The notes under the pieces: generated by a model
What the model saw: the letters and a program-made list of their open reading frames with translations, nothing else
Told to the model about the DNA's origin: nothing
The model's database searches: none
Assembly: GCA_024663395.1 (NCBI GenBank)
Contig: JANFAH010000043.1
Coordinates: forward strand, 310,001 to 374,000
Length of the DNA: 64,000 nt
Direction: 5' to 3'
Source of the DNA: Pisolithus tinctorius
Lineage: Eukaryota > Basidiomycota > Agaricomycetes > Boletales > Pisolithaceae
Translations under genes and position numbers: made by a program
In this document: in pieces, positions 9,066 to 22,200 of the stretch
Layout of the letters: the number at the start of each line of letters is the position of its first letter
Position numbering within the stretch: position 1 is the first letter of the stretch

Positions 9066-11305
9066 ATGTTGACTGCATTCGATACAGTGCTAACACTTAC
9101 CTTCCATGGCACATCTCCCGCGTCACGGAGTGTGCAAGAAGTTGCTGTGGGGGTCCTGATTCTCTTCGTTGCTGGTTTCTGCCTCTTCACGATTGCCCGA
9201 CCGCGCAAGCAATCTAAAGTGAGTGAGGAATGGCCAGCGAACACTACAAGTAGCCCTCAACACTACCGCTCTACAGCCCTTGGGCCATACTCCAGCGCAT
9301 TTGCTTCCGCCGATTATAGACATTCCAGTAGGTTGCGGAGCTTATCCATCGCGGCCTTGGTGTTCAGTTACCAAAATACGATAAGGCCAGTGAAATATTT
9401 TCATCCCCGCAGAAGGCCTATGAATCGGCCCTGAAGAATCATGGACCCGTGATTGGAGTGTGGAGGAAAGGAAGGGTCTGTCGGCTCTCCCCATCTATAG
9501 GCACCAGTCTCAAACTTCTTGGTTAGCTCGAGTATATCGTTAACGAGGAGTATACCAAGGAGGTCCTATCGAATGACCAAGACTTCAGCTTCGAACGCGG
9601 AACAGCTAGTGTAAGCATATCAAGCGATCTCCCTGACATGTGAACGACGCAGACGCACCTTTAGGCCCTAAACCTGGAGTTTATAATACCCCTGAGCAAA
9701 GGCAAGTTTTTCAAGGACGTACACATGATGGTCACCGGTGGTATCATCCCAAGGATGGAAAAGATAGTGGATCAGAGTAAGGATCTGGATTCCACGGTGA
9801 TCGCTATTGCCTTTTGACCTGGCCTCATAATTTTCTTAGTATTTCCCACCTTCAAACGTCAAGCTCGTGGAATTGTAAAAGACTCCCAGCTATCAGGGAA
9901 CGATGTCGACCTGTTCGGGCACCTGCACCGCTGCATCGCGGAGGCAATGTTAATTACCATCGTGGGTGAGGTACGTAAACCAGTCAACATGTCAAGGCTA
10001 TCAGTCACAAATGGACATGGCCACCGCCGAAAGAAATACGTCAGCGATCGTACCCTGCAAGTCACAGAGGAGACAGCACATGCCATCGCAACCATGACGG
10101 GTATCTACCAAAATCTGTCGCCTTTCGCACGGACGTTCCCGAAGACATGGAAGGTTATAACGTGGTGCGTATTGCGTCGCCTTATCCACCGTACAAAGCA
10201 ATTAAGAGGCACTTAGGGCGAGACTGGTGGTGAAAGTCATTATATTCCAATATTGTCGCGTCATCGTGCCCATCATATGGAGAGAAATTTGCGGACGCAA
10301 ATACCGGCCCTTAAACTCACGTCTATCAGAGTACATCGGCGAAGAAGAAAGACACGATGTAAGCAGGACTCAGCTAACTTTTGTGAACGCCCTAAGCTAC
10401 TTTCGCAGGAACCCCTCGTCCACTACATCGCCAGAATGTACACGGACTCCCAAGGTCATGTTTCCATTCTTTCTGCAATGTGGGTATCTACCCTAGTACT
10501 CGCGTACGTTAAATTACCAACAGCATTTCGAAACCCCGGAAACTGACGCAGAAATTTGCCAGTTTTATTTTCGCATCTGTACACCAAACAGCTGCCGTCG
10601 CAGTCTGGGTGGTATTCGAATTGTCCATTCGAAAGGAGTACTTAGCTTCCGCACAAGAGGAGTTATCGGCGATCGCGGATGGCATAGACAGTAGCGGCGT
10701 CCACAAGTTGACATACGATACTTTGCGACGATCGACAGTCCTTGATTCTTTCATCCGCGAAGTCCTCAGGACAAAAGGGGACACCTTGAGTGCGGCCCGT
10801 GAAACAGTCCGTGACGTTTCTCTAGCAGGATACACCATTCCAGAAGGTTCGGTGATGCATCGCGACTATCTATTGACTTGCTCAACAGTTTCGTTTAATG
10901 CGTCGATACATACATAGGCAGCTTCGTCTCTCCAATGGCTACTCTCACGCATCGCAGTCGCACGCTATACGGTGAGAAGGCTGCCGAGTTTGACCCGAAC
11001 AGATGGCTGGAGGGACCCGCCTCGTCGACGATAGATCCAGGGTACTTGCCTTTCGGTTTCGGAAGATGGGCATGTCCTGGTCGCATTCTAGCGGTTACTG
11101 GTATGCAAGTATCAGAGATTTGACCTACCTCACGTTAACCTCTACAACAGAGATCAAGATGATCGTACTTACCTTGCTAGCAATCTCGGTGCCTGAAGTT
11201 GAGGGTGGTGAATACATTGTGGTAGATCCCATGAACGTGACGAGCGTCCCTCCAGTCGGACGACTCCTTCTGCATCCACTGAATCCAAAGCCAAATAACA
11301 ACTAG
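9066..11305 (+). CDS. Cytochrome P450 monooxygenase, multi-exon
   Basis: Haem-thiolate oxygenase, probably bound to the endoplasmic reticulum by its N-terminal membrane segment (VGVLILFVAGFCLFTIA). Exons I can join in frame are 9066-9218, 9277-9327, 9368-9475, 9527-9610, 9665-9776 and 9840-9970, then further exons to TAG 11305. Landmarks in order are PPIIDIP near the N-terminus, helix I around 10560-10615 (FASVHQTAAVAV), the ExxR of helix K (FIREVLR), FDPNRWLEG, and the haem loop FGFGRWACPGR with the Cys ligand near 11075. A GT-AG intron (gttcgg..acatag, about 10846-10914) restores the frame before MATLTHRS. Earlier in-frame stops disappear once such introns are taken out, so I read it as functional, though 9970-10550 is not fully resolved. 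It faces a GMC oxidoreductase gene tail to tail. Substrate unknown. Confidence 0.85.
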
Positions 11306-11545
11306 CTGCAGGCCGCTGCGAATACCGAGTGGAACGTTGTACGAATTAGTTATCAGTTGAAAAAATCCAAATCTGTCTCCTTTCTTCTCACGCCAATGTG
11401 TACTCGAGACTACCTCCCATCTTATGGGAGAGCCATTTCACATGGATGTACCAGTAATATGACAGGACACGTTCCAACAGATCACAAATCTCTACGGGGA
11501 TACCTTGGTTCGCGTGGGCAATATCTACTCGAGGAGCGCGTCTAA
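11306..11545. other. Short convergent intergenic region
   Basis: The 240 bp between the stop codons of the P450 (+) and GMC (-) genes must hold both 3' ends. No further gene is seen. Confidence 0.6.
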
Positions 11546-13543
11546 CTAGTGTATCGATAAAATCATATTCGCACACTTTTCGGCGACAGCGACGACAGGC
11601 GCCTGTAAATGACAAGCTGGAACCTCTGGGAAGACGGACGCATCCGCAACACGCAGATTCCGAGTACCTTTCACGACGAGATCATTGCCCACAACGGAGC
11701 CCAATGCACAGGTTGAGGTGTAATGATATGTTGTGCACCCCTGTTCCGTAATCTGACGATCTAGCGTGTCGTCGCTAACGACTTCCGCGTCCAAAGGAGG
11801 CGCCTCGGCAGGTTCCAACTGGTATCCTTGTTCCCGTAGACCTCTAGCAAGGCGCAGTACCAGCCGAAGCGCATGTCGCATGCGCATGCGGTCAGACAGT
11901 GTCGAGAGGTAGTTGAAGTCAATGCGAGGGGCTGCACGGGGATCAATATTCCGCAACCGAACGGAACCCTTGCTCTCAGGAGTAAGCAAGACTGTAAGGA
12001 ATGAGAAGCCTCCACGTGTTGCGTCCTTTTGGGCAAGGCCCTGAGCGTATGCCAGTGGCATGATCTCCACATCTGGAACGGAATTTATTTCAGGCTGTTT
12101 ATCCTCCAGGGGTACGCCATGTTTGTCCAGAAGTGCCGTACAGGCAAAAATCGCCATTTGAACGACAGGAGCGAGGAGCACACCAGTGCCGAAAAGAAAG
12201 TATCGGAGGACTTCCCAAATGAGATATAGCGGTTGGCGGTTGACACGTAGCAGCGAATCGTGGAGCGGTACTAGATAGTTATTGAAGACGCCAAAGTGGT
12301 CTTGCTGTAACCACATGTGTCAGGATAACGGGAACCGTAATAATTGTGGGTATTCACTAGATTTTCCCCAACAGGTGTGTCTTGTAGTACTGGGATGCCC
12401 ATGTCACCGAGATGCTCTGCGGGTCCAATACCGCTTGTGCACCTGTTAATGTTGGTTCTGAAAGTTAGGGGAAACACTAACCTCAACATGAGAATCTGGG
12501 GAGACCCAAGTGCACCAGCACATACGACCACTTCTCGTCGTACGCGTATATGAACGGTGGCTTTGCTGCTAGCTTGCCCACCGGTGGGCCCCAGAGCTAC
12601 CGAACGAACGACCAAGTGACCTTGCTCTTTTTCTATGATCAATCGCTCGACGATTGTATTTGGACAAACATGAAGATTAATTCTCCGTGCGTGGATCAGA
12701 GCCGGCGGGAGGAACGCCCAGAAAGTTGAATGCCTGTGTTGGTTCGAATCTCGGGTAACAGGTATAGTAGCCCAGCCGATCGGAACGTTCTGCGGATCGT
12801 TTAAATCTGGAATACGCGATAGACCGAGGGCCTCACATGCTCGGGCGGAACTGCACAACGCATCAGGTATAGGGTTTGAATAACAAAAGGAACCACGGTT
12901 ACTGTTCAAAGCTGGAGTAGAAGAAGGGGCCATTTTGACGGTTAATCCACTCTCCTGAGGGGCAAGTCAGAAGTCATGACTATTGAACGGAATCAAAACG
13001 ACTCACCATCGCTACCATGCACACTCGGATTTGCGTCGTACTCTGCACATTCCGCCTTGATGAAATAAGGTATCAATGATTTGAATCCCCACCCTTCCGC
13101 GCCGTTGCGTTCCCATCGGTCATACTGGCCTGACGGGCCACGGGTATAGAACATATGATTTATTCGTGTCGAACCTCCCAGCCCATTGCCCTGGAAGATA
13201 TCTACGGGCCTCCCAATGACAGGCTCTTCTTCGCTGTCCAACTTACGCGCAAGTTTGTGGTCTTCTGCAAAGTTTGCCGAAAACAGCGGTATACGGGATG
13301 CCCACGAATCATCCGCAGGTCCACGTTCTACGAGGAGGACTTTGTTCTGAGGATCGGCGCTTATGCGGTTTGCAAGTACACATCCTGCAGTACCACCGCC
13401 TATCGAAGGATGGACATCCACCAGATGCTTGTGAGTTGAGGGAAGCATGAATCGTAACGGTGACTGCACATACCGACTATTACATAGTCATATTCTTCAT
13501 CCAGGTCCTTCAGACTCGGCAAGCTAATTGAAAACGGCCACAT
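11546..13543 (-). CDS. GMC-family FAD oxidoreductase
   Basis: Flavin-dependent alcohol/sugar oxidase or dehydrogenase of the glucose-methanol-choline family. Six exons join in frame on the minus strand: 13543-13474, 13399-13007, 12954-12903, 12850-12482, 12433-12358 and 12304-11546, giving 572 residues, a usual length. The FAD site is YDYVIVGGGTAG, split by intron 1 after the first Gly base, followed by VLLVERG. GMC signature 1 is around GNGLGGSTRINHM. Signature 2 is around GALGSPQILM-SGIGPAEHL, split by intron 4. VGENL-QDHFG is split by intron 5. The C-terminal active-site region has HYTSTCALG and VPACHLQAPVVAVAE, keeping the catalytic His. There is no signal peptide (MWPFSISLPSL), so it is probably intracellular. 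That differs from secreted aryl-alcohol oxidases and suggests a biosynthetic role with the neighbouring P450. Exact substrate cannot be told. Confidence 0.93.
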
Positions 13544-14709
13544 AGCACGAGATTAGTCCAGGAAGTGGCAGTTGCAAGTCGAGAAAGTGGCCGGGTGACG
13601 CCTGCTAGTAGGCAACTGGTTGCCTTAGCACGAGAAACTTTGTGTACCGGCGTGGCTGCGCCGTTGCGAGTCTGGCGTGCGAAGAAACTTGACCCAGGCA
13701 AGCTTGCTTTCATTTCCTCTGCATGAATGGCTTGACCACGCACCTTGCCATCTCAGGTTCGGGGCTCATTATGTAATCATTGCCGTCACGTGTTGACACA
13801 TCAACCCGTACGCGCTCTATTTCCGTCTTGTTGAATCTTTAGCATACATAAATTTCCCTCCTCTTTGCCCTTGAAATGAAATTCTCTGGCTGAGGCACTG
13901 AGGCCTCGGCCTCAGGTTTCCACATGTACGTATGTACAGCCTCGTATGCAGTGCCATACTTACCTAACTCCGACTTCTTATCTTTCCGCCAGCTGCCCTA
14001 CATCGAGTTGGCAATGTAACTCCTTACGTGCGCGCAATGTTGGTCGAGCAGCACATTCTGAGAATCCAAGGTGCATGTGTGAAGGACGACAGAAATTATC
14101 GATGGGTAATAGGGTGAAAGCCAAAGTCCCAAGCGACTGTGCCAGCGGGATTAGCCCGGGGGTCTAGCCGGATCCCATGAAACGGGCCATTGAGATTGCT
14201 CTGCCAAAAGAAAGGTGACGAATATAGGATTTCCAAAGACTGCGTGGTGTGGAATAGTTACAGCACCGCAAACTTCAAATCAGGGAAGAGGGAAAAATAA
14301 TCAAACCAGTGCCAAAACAAGACTTCTTCGCCATAGTAATGGGAAGGGTGCACAGTATCGTAGTCACCGTCAGCTTCTAGAACTACTAGAGCCAAAGAGC
14401 CCACCGAGAGAAGCCAACGACCGCCAGCTCGGCGCAGAATCTTGCCAATAAAAGATTTATCGTATACCCGTGACATGACTGCCATACAGCGTTCGTGCGG
14501 CCCCGTTGCACCCTCTACCAACGGTATTATTCCGTTGCTGTAACTGTTTCCGCCAAGCTGGACGTTAAGGGTGCAGTGTGCTCTGTGGAAATATCAGCAA
14601 CTCGCTCCAGGTCCCTAGGGACGAGGTTAGCCAAGTCCTACCGGTTGGACACCGTTGTAACGCCGGATCTACAAAGTACCGAGAATGAAAAACTGGCAAT
14701 CTCACGATC
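13544..14709. other. Intergenic, no supported gene
   Basis: An 87-codon frame on the minus strand (14258-14521) and several shorter ones show no family features or splice context that I can defend. CpG content is like the neighbouring gene island. Promoters for the GMC gene presumably lie at 13550-13850. Confidence 0.4.
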
Positions 14710-16072
14710 CTAAAGCGCGAAAAATTTACCTGTCCGTGAATTTGTGTGAGATTGGTCCATGGTTTCATGGGTACCGGAATCGGGGTTCATATCGGGATTC
14801 AGAGCAGCGCTCACTTTATGGGACGCTCCTTCCTCGTCCCCGCCACCAGTTAATTTAGGCGTGGTCATCAGTTTTCCCTCAACCTTTTTCACAAACTCAC
14901 CCCAAACCGCCTGCTCATTACTCCCCATTTGCTCGAATGTTGCTCGTACAGAAGGATCTGCCTTCCGATAAACGGCACGATGCCGACACACAGTGCTCTT
15001 TACATATCGACATCCAAAGACGCGCTCGAATGCCACACGCTGCGTGACGGTAGGAGTTTGTGTAGTTATGGCATCCATTGTCCGGAAGCCGTCGGCGATT
15101 TCGGAAACTGTGTAATCATTAGGCCAGCGTTTTATTGGCTCGTGCAGCTGGTGAGATAGGGAAATTCGAGTGGCGGGAGTAACAGAGATGCCAGGCGCGT
15201 TGGGGCTGTATAATGGGGTCTGAGGGATAACAGGAGACTGAAGTCCCACGGTTCCATGAAATTCAGCTGGCGTGTTTGCCTCGATTCCATCTCCCTGTCG
15301 CATTTGGGAGGGACCTGCTATTGGGGTGCTGACGAGCGGAGTGGGGTAGGGTACAGTGTGAGGGACCACATAGCTTATCGGCGGCATGTACATGGAATGG
15401 GGAGAATAGTTCTCGGGAACGAAGAAACGTTTGGAAGTTGGAACTTCAGCATCAGCGGAAAGTGTTCGCTTGTGAGGCGTAGAAGAAAGGGCGGGACTAG
15501 CGAGTTGATGTTGATTTCGCCTGGGTTGCAATGCAAACTCCTCCGAAAGACCTTTGCATTCGTCATCCGCAAGGCCAGAAACCAAGCTTTTTCTCAGTTT
15601 GTACAATAGCCTCTGTTCCGACTCAACGGTACGGACTGTGGTGATCATGTGTTGCTCCCAGTGCCCACTAATGACATTATATGCGTCAAGACAAGACGCT
15701 GGTGTCAACTCAAGATCCGAAACGAGTGAGGGAAAATGGGAAATCTGAAACAAAGGAAAGGTAGGTATCTCATGCTTGAGGCGTATAGGGTCACAGTTGG
15801 GCTGTCAATTCCTCTAGTCCCTCATCCCACAAATCATTGCTACACCTCACCTTATACCAAATGACGAGCGTCACGGATCGCTTAAGAGATTGTTCCATTT
15901 GGCTTTGCCTGAGGCTGTCATCGCCATTGTTGCGTAGCTGGTCATTTCCCGAAGGTACGAGCTTATCTATCGTTCTTGTAACGTCCTGACGCTGTAGATG
16001 GGGAGAGGGAGCCGCAGGAGCGATCTGGGGCAATGACCCGGATATAGTGGCATTGACGCGGTTTACTGACAT
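14710..16072 (-). CDS. Hypothetical protein, two exons, conserved-looking C-terminal domain
   Basis: Exon 1 is 16072-15851 and exon 2 is 15744-14710. The intron has GTGAGG at its 5' end and TTTCAG at its 3' end and keeps the frame, giving 418 residues. The N-terminal third is mostly polar; around residues 75-130 there is a helical stretch (LLYKLRKSLVSGLADDECKG). The centre is Pro/Ser/Tyr-rich and probably disordered. Residues about 265-350 form a compact basic/aromatic block starting RWPNDYTVSEIADGF and including FERVFGCRYVKSTVCRHR and NEQAVWGEFVKKVEGK. I believe similar blocks occur in other agaricomycete hypothetical proteins, but I cannot name a family. Cys and His in this block could bind metal. 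It ends in a Thr/Asn-rich tail. Confidence 0.6.
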
Positions 16073-18664
16073 ACGGGTTTCGGAGCCTGCTGGATAGTAC
16101 GATTAGCGCTGCCACTCTGAAACTCAGAGACCTGAAGTCGACTCTTCGAAGAGCTCCTATGACACACATTACAAGCGAGTGGATTTTAGTTCAGCTAATG
16201 AAATGTGAGGTGGAGGGGATGGCCGAAGTACGTACCCTGGCCCGACTGGTCCACCCCGCTGACCCGTTTGGATACAAGCCGGTCTCGGAGACAATCATTA
16301 GGCCATGGACCACGAGGACATTTTCCCACGGGACTCCATGGACCATTGAGATCCCATTATTCCTGTCTTCGACATGGAACAGAGTCGATAATCGAAAGTT
16401 GGGTATTCTAAATTTTCGTGGATATCAGGCGCGGTGCTACCAGCATTGGGAGGAGAGGGTCGAATTCTGCAAAAGACATAGAGGAAATGTCTGTCCTGTG
16501 GGCAGCCTTTGTTGCCGTACTTCCTCGAATTATCTTGGCTACCGACAATGATGCCATTTTTTATTGTGCACACCCGCCTGGGAGAACATATGGGGTTTCC
16601 GACCACTGAGGTGGGAAGCATAAACTTTCCCTCTAGATGCATTTTTGATGCTGACTGTGTGCAGATTTGAATTTCTTTCTGGTACATATATTCAATGGCC
16701 AAAGTCCGTTCGTCATTTGGCGTTCAGTACTTCAGTGCTCAGTTCTGGCAACTTTCAAGGGTATCGGACTCCTCTGCCGAAGGTAATTATGACCACCATT
16801 CAAATCTGCGGGAGTGAACCATTTACGACTGTTTCACGACTTTTGTGCCTTCCTGTTGCATGTATGCACCACCCCCTACTTCGGACTTGAAGCTTGATCG
16901 ATGGTCCGTATACAGTATCTGCTGTGGTGTACATTTCGACACCACGCAATCAAAACCAATCATACGAGTCATCGGCAAGGGAAGCGCAAGTGTACTCGAG
17001 GTTCTTGGCAATTTGCTCTAATACTTGCGACTCCCTGAATATCTCGTGTGTTACTAATCTTACTGCACTCGAGCAAGGCTCAATCGTCGGTACTCGTGGT
17101 TTGTATCCTTAACAGACACAAAAGTTGATATTATCATGTCTTGCGACTCCTCGTAGGTGCTGTTCGCTCTTCCCAACGTGTAAGATTTCTGACTGATGTT
17201 CTTTTGAATTACGTAGCTGCAGCTGTACTCCTGGTACCTGCACTTGCAAGAAGATAGCACCTCTACCGGTCGTGATGTAGGAGGTTTGAAGCTTCGTAGC
17301 AACTTCCAAAAATCGTAGATGAAGCGTTGTTCTCCTGACGTTATGTACGATTGTAACAACCCTGTTGTAGTGTTTGGTGCGAACTTAGATGAGTAAGATT
17401 TTGGTAATCATCAATCATTGACAGCCCTTCCCATGTGCCAGCAGCCATTGGAAACTAGTACTAACCTCATTTAATTCGCCGCGGTAAGGAGACCACACTG
17501 CCATTTCTTCCAACAATCCCGGGGCGCCAGGTGATGAGGTGCCATAACGACTTGACATGGTCGACATAGATGGCGGTGTACAATCCTTTCAATTCCCCCT
17601 CAGGTCTCGTCAATCAGAGGATACACTGGAACCTCGTAAAGGGCAACATGATATACCAGTTTACAACTAATGTGGTATTCACACGACATGTCAAAAGGAG
17701 ACGTGTGGTAGAGCCATGCAGAGTCTGCTACACGGGTGAGACCGTAGGTAAATATACAATGTGTCGTTGCAAGGCCCGAGCGTGAACATTTGAACATTCA
17801 AGCGCACCCACGTCTCATGACGACATTACGAATGAACTGACTTCGCTGATTTGCGGTGATTTATGTACCATAAGAAACCATTCACTTTGCAAACAAGACA
17901 ACTCACACTTGCGGAGACTCAACCGTTTTGGTACGAGACCTTGAAACTTTCCGACAAGGAATGGGTAGCGGTAGGTGGACAGGGCGTGGTAGATGGGGTT
18001 GGGTCGACCGATGCCTCTTCTAGGACGTGTAATCGAGGACGGCCAAACTGTGGTATAGCAGATACTTCAAACCATGGTGTCACTGTGTCAGTGCACAAGT
18101 TGTAGAGAATAGAGAGGATCACGCATACCTCCGCGCGAGAATATGCAAAGCAGATATGCGCAAATCGCAGCGATCAAACTCGATTGGGGCAGGAACATTT
18201 GGCTTCGATTGAGCTACGTATGAGGGATCGCTCAGTGGTCCGGGCGGCACAAAAAAAAGCAAGAACAGATCTGCAGGAAAGTTGTGGTGAAGAGACTGCA
18301 ACGGGAGTTGAAACTTAAAGTAGTTCGCCTCGCTGCGGCATTGTATGGGAGTCGCGAGGCTCTCCGCATTGCACAAGGGTTGTCATCTAAGGAATTACGA
18401 GCCCGTAGGTACCCGCTAAATCGCATTGTGAGCGAGCGAGACGGAAAGGATTCGCGGAAGCTCATGAATAGTACCCACACCTCACAACCGACAGAGAAGC
18501 AGACAAAGGGGTACCATAGCTACGACGTTTAACAAGGTAACCCTCCGTTTCTGAGGTTCTTAGGCTGTCCTTTGGCACATTAATAGCTCACGGAGCTAGT
18601 CAAGTCTACACAAGGAAAACAAGGTTACAAGGAACGACGGGGTAGATCTGACAACATCAGCATT
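16073..18664. other. About 2.6 kb without a confident gene
   Basis: Both strands contain frames of 60-134 codons (for example 16159-16551 +, 16298-16702 -, 17060-17359 -, 18284-18532 +). None has a recognisable motif, and overlapping frames on both strands are equally long. CpG content is high, so unrecognised spliced genes are possible. The CACTA insertion point is at its right edge. Confidence 0.35.
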
Positions 18665-19119
18665 CACAGCGAGTTTTCCACTATATAGTACCCTGTTATA
18701 TGTAATACAATATGTCAATCTCACACTTAGAGTTTGTGATGGCATACTGAAAAAATCCATACTTGAAGTTTAGATCCTTTTCTACACGTTTGCTCAGGTT
18801 TGAAGTCAGAGCGAACATCTAATCATTGTGTAAACAATAAGTATGGTTGAATAGCAGATGTTGTCCAAGATAGGAAGTTATGTCAACACGTGCAGTGCAG
18901 GGTGAAACTTTAAGTTTTGTCCTAATTTGCATAACTGACAATACACGAAGTACTGCCAAAATTCCAGTAACAAATTTTACTTCAAGTCTAGAATTAGTGT
19001 TCCTACACGTGCCTACACTTGAAGTTTTGCCACGGCCCGTACTAATCGCCCGACAGTCACCTGTTCGTCGCCCAATGATCGCCCTGTGGTCGCAAAACAG
19101 TCACCCAGCGTGATTATCC
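18665..19119 (+). repeat. Left terminal inverted repeat of the giant CACTA element
   Basis: 455 bp, starting CACAGCGAG; the reverse complement of 41375-41832. It contains several subterminal copies of ACTTGAAGTTT or its inverse (near 18763, 18907, 18979 and 19015) and a second motif (ATCGCCC/GTCGCCC/GTCACC) repeated near the inner end. Arrays of short subterminal motifs are the transposase binding sites in plant CACTA elements. Confidence 0.85.
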
Positions 19120-19234
19120 TATAATTATCGTAGCTATTGTTACATGGTCATCATATTTCCCTAAGTAGATCCTACAAATTTTTTTCCATGATGCCTTGAC
19201 ATTTGTCAGTCCTATCATTGCAAGAATTCAACAG

Positions 19235-22200
19235 TCAAATCAGAGTGGCATGAGACAGAGCTTCACTCACTCGACTCAACGTAAGAATGACAACACGGTC
19301 ATCAGATATCGGCCACCGTGCGCAGTGACTCATAACCCATGATACCTCGACTTTCTCCAGTGTTGTGGAAAGCATGCGGCTGTAGGTCTTTGCTGGGAAA
19401 TGTGGGTAGCATGCAAAGGGGTCATTTGTGCCTTTGTTCAAAACCAGGGGACACTGCCGGCAGACAGCAAATGTGGACCGTCCATCCTGTTCGTATATGT
19501 ATTTGATGCTCGCAGGAACTGGAGGCAAAGATCGGTTGCCTGACAGGTGAATCAGAGCAAGTACCACAGGAACCAGAAGTGAAATCCATCACCTGATGGG
19601 TGAAACATAATCAGAGAGTTTCCTACATGAGTGGCAATGCGGCTATAGACCACTCCGCCATATCTGATATGGGCCTGCAGCATCACATCCTGTTTATGAA
19701 TCAAGTTGTACAGGTCTGGAGGGGTAGCGGTTGACTTCCTCGTCCGGGAACAATCAGAGTCGTATTCATTGTCATTGCCATAAGCATGATCTAAGAGGAC
19801 CTTGCATTCTTGGACTGCATTGGGACAATCCGGGCGGGAGAGCCAGCTGCGGAGGCGTGCACCCCTGAGATAGGAACGTAGCATTGTTGCCTCCAATTCA
19901 CCTGTATGAAATGAGAATAATGTCTTCCCGAAATTGACATTGTTTGACTCACCGGATTTGTGGTTGGTGGGGAGACGCTGGAGAACACCGATTAAGCGCT
20001 TGAAAGGAAAGGTCCACCATGAATGGACGGGTCCAAAAAGGATAAGGTAGTCATATATATGAAAGGCAGCATGATGATTTGGACGCAAGTTGAATGTCGG
20101 ATGTACTTGTTTCAGGTTCCCGACATAACGTGCAATGTACGAGCAGTATGCATTAGCCCTTTGAGTACTCATTATCCGGGAGCATGCGATGTTGACCAGG
20201 GAAACGAGGTCCATAGTATGATCCAGAATAAACTTGTCACCTGGCTTCAATTCATCGACATCAGGTGCTCCCCACAAGCTGATGAGGGCAAGAGGGATAT
20301 GAACAGTGATGAGTGTCCGCCACTCATCTGCTTTAATTGTTCCAGCGGATGGATGGCCAAAGTTAGCTGGCGCTGAACTGAACCACGATGGCAGTACTGT
20401 GTTCCGTATAACATTGCGGATGCAACCTAAGATCTTTGTTGTGTCATAGCGATCTCGTACATGCTTTTGCACACTGGAAAACAATGGCATCGTTTGGCGC
20501 TAAGAAGACTATAAACAATCGCAATCTTTGTGGAAGAAAGACGACACCTCACCCATTCAACTAAAGCTTTGGCATAAGCAATCTTATACACTCTGCCGGT
20601 CTTCAATGGTGCACAGCCCAGACTCTGACAGACAAATTTGAGTGCGTTGAAGTTTTTGCGGTAGAGTGATTCCTGAAGAGTTGTGAACGCTGAAGCCAGA
20701 GGTGTGTCTTGTGAAGATATCGGAGAAACGAGCAGTGTATGAATCGCAGATACTTGAATGATTTCCTTCCGAGTCAGCGAGGTAGTGGTTGGGTCAGCTT
20801 GGATGAAGTCGTGGTGGAAGGCAGGGAATTTCGAGGTTGTTGTCACTGAATCTTCTGTAGATAACCCCAACAGAGTGCGTACGTGGTGTTGGACCAGCCC
20901 CTCCAGAATGCAATGCATTGAATCGATGACGAGTTGACGTGTGGGATCCCAGTAAGGAAGATGCCAAAGTTCCGAGTAGCGTACACCATGATCTTTGAAG
21001 AGTCGCTCTCGGTCTGCAGATGAGACTGCATCCCGCCATTGCTCAGCATGAAAACGAAGTTTATCTCGATCCCGGGGAGCCCAATGCTCACGGTCAACTC
21101 TACCATAGTTATTCTTATGATAGCAATCGCACACACTGCAGAAAAAGTGGCTGCCGACGCCAGCGAGTGCTGCCAGATGACGAGCAGCAGGAAGATCACA
21201 CACGACGAGTGCGATGGCACTGCGAGTGACCCGACCATCAGGGAATTTAGCTGTTTTTGAGAAGCGGATGCCACGTTCCCAAGCAACGAGCAAGTCGTCG
21301 ATCAAGGGACATATGTAATGATTAAGTTTTTCTAGGGATGGCTGTTTCGGGCCAGGAATAATACCTGCTGAACATGAGTGTTCATTCTCCGGACACTCTT
21401 GTGAATGAGAACGTACCAGCTAAGTATAGGTTTTCTGGCTTGTAGCGGATGTCCAGCGGTAAATTAAGGCAAGCCATGGATATGATTCCTGAAGATACGG
21501 TCGCCCCATGCTGACGCATCCCCTCTGGGTTGAAGAAATCGACATGTAGCGCAAAAGCATAGCGGCCTTCATCTCCCCTGTCAACGAAGAGTTTACCTGG
21601 TTGGGGACCTGTAAACTGGCGGAGGAACTCAGCTTCAAAGGGATTCGTGACAAAGCGAGGTGGTGACAAGTGGAGCGACTTTGCGAGGTCATCGCAAGCT
21701 GTGTCCATCATAATTTTGATGTCACGACGGGAAAGGAGGCCGGCGAGGTAGTCTTTGAAGTCATGGTACAGAAAAACTTTCTTGGGATGAAGCTGACCAT
21801 CAGAACGTTCGTCCAGCAGCGGTTCACCACAGACAGTCTCGGGTGTAGGACGATTGGTACAGTGGGGGGGGTAACTTGCGATCTTGGAGTCATTCGCATA
21901 TGTTGGTGCATATGTACAATGACAACTGCAGATAGCATAAGGAATGGTGTTACCTGTGAGCTTGAATTTGCCGAGGGCGCTGGCGATAGACGATGGGATT
22001 TGTGCGAGGATGTTTTCATGAGAGACACTAAGCTGTCCACTGGTATCCTTGAAGGCGAGGAACAGTAGAAGGGAAAGGGCGTTCATGATAAAGTTGCCTG
22101 CCCGAGTACCGACATCCATTACTATACTGCAGATGACGCCAATGACCAGTGTGACTTGTGCGATAGTGTCCATATGATTGACGGGAGAGCAATATTGGTC

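Noticed and set aside
12740..12775. GGTTCGAATCTCGGG, like a tRNA T-arm
   Set aside because: Lies in a GMC coding exon and no complete cloverleaf can be folded around it.
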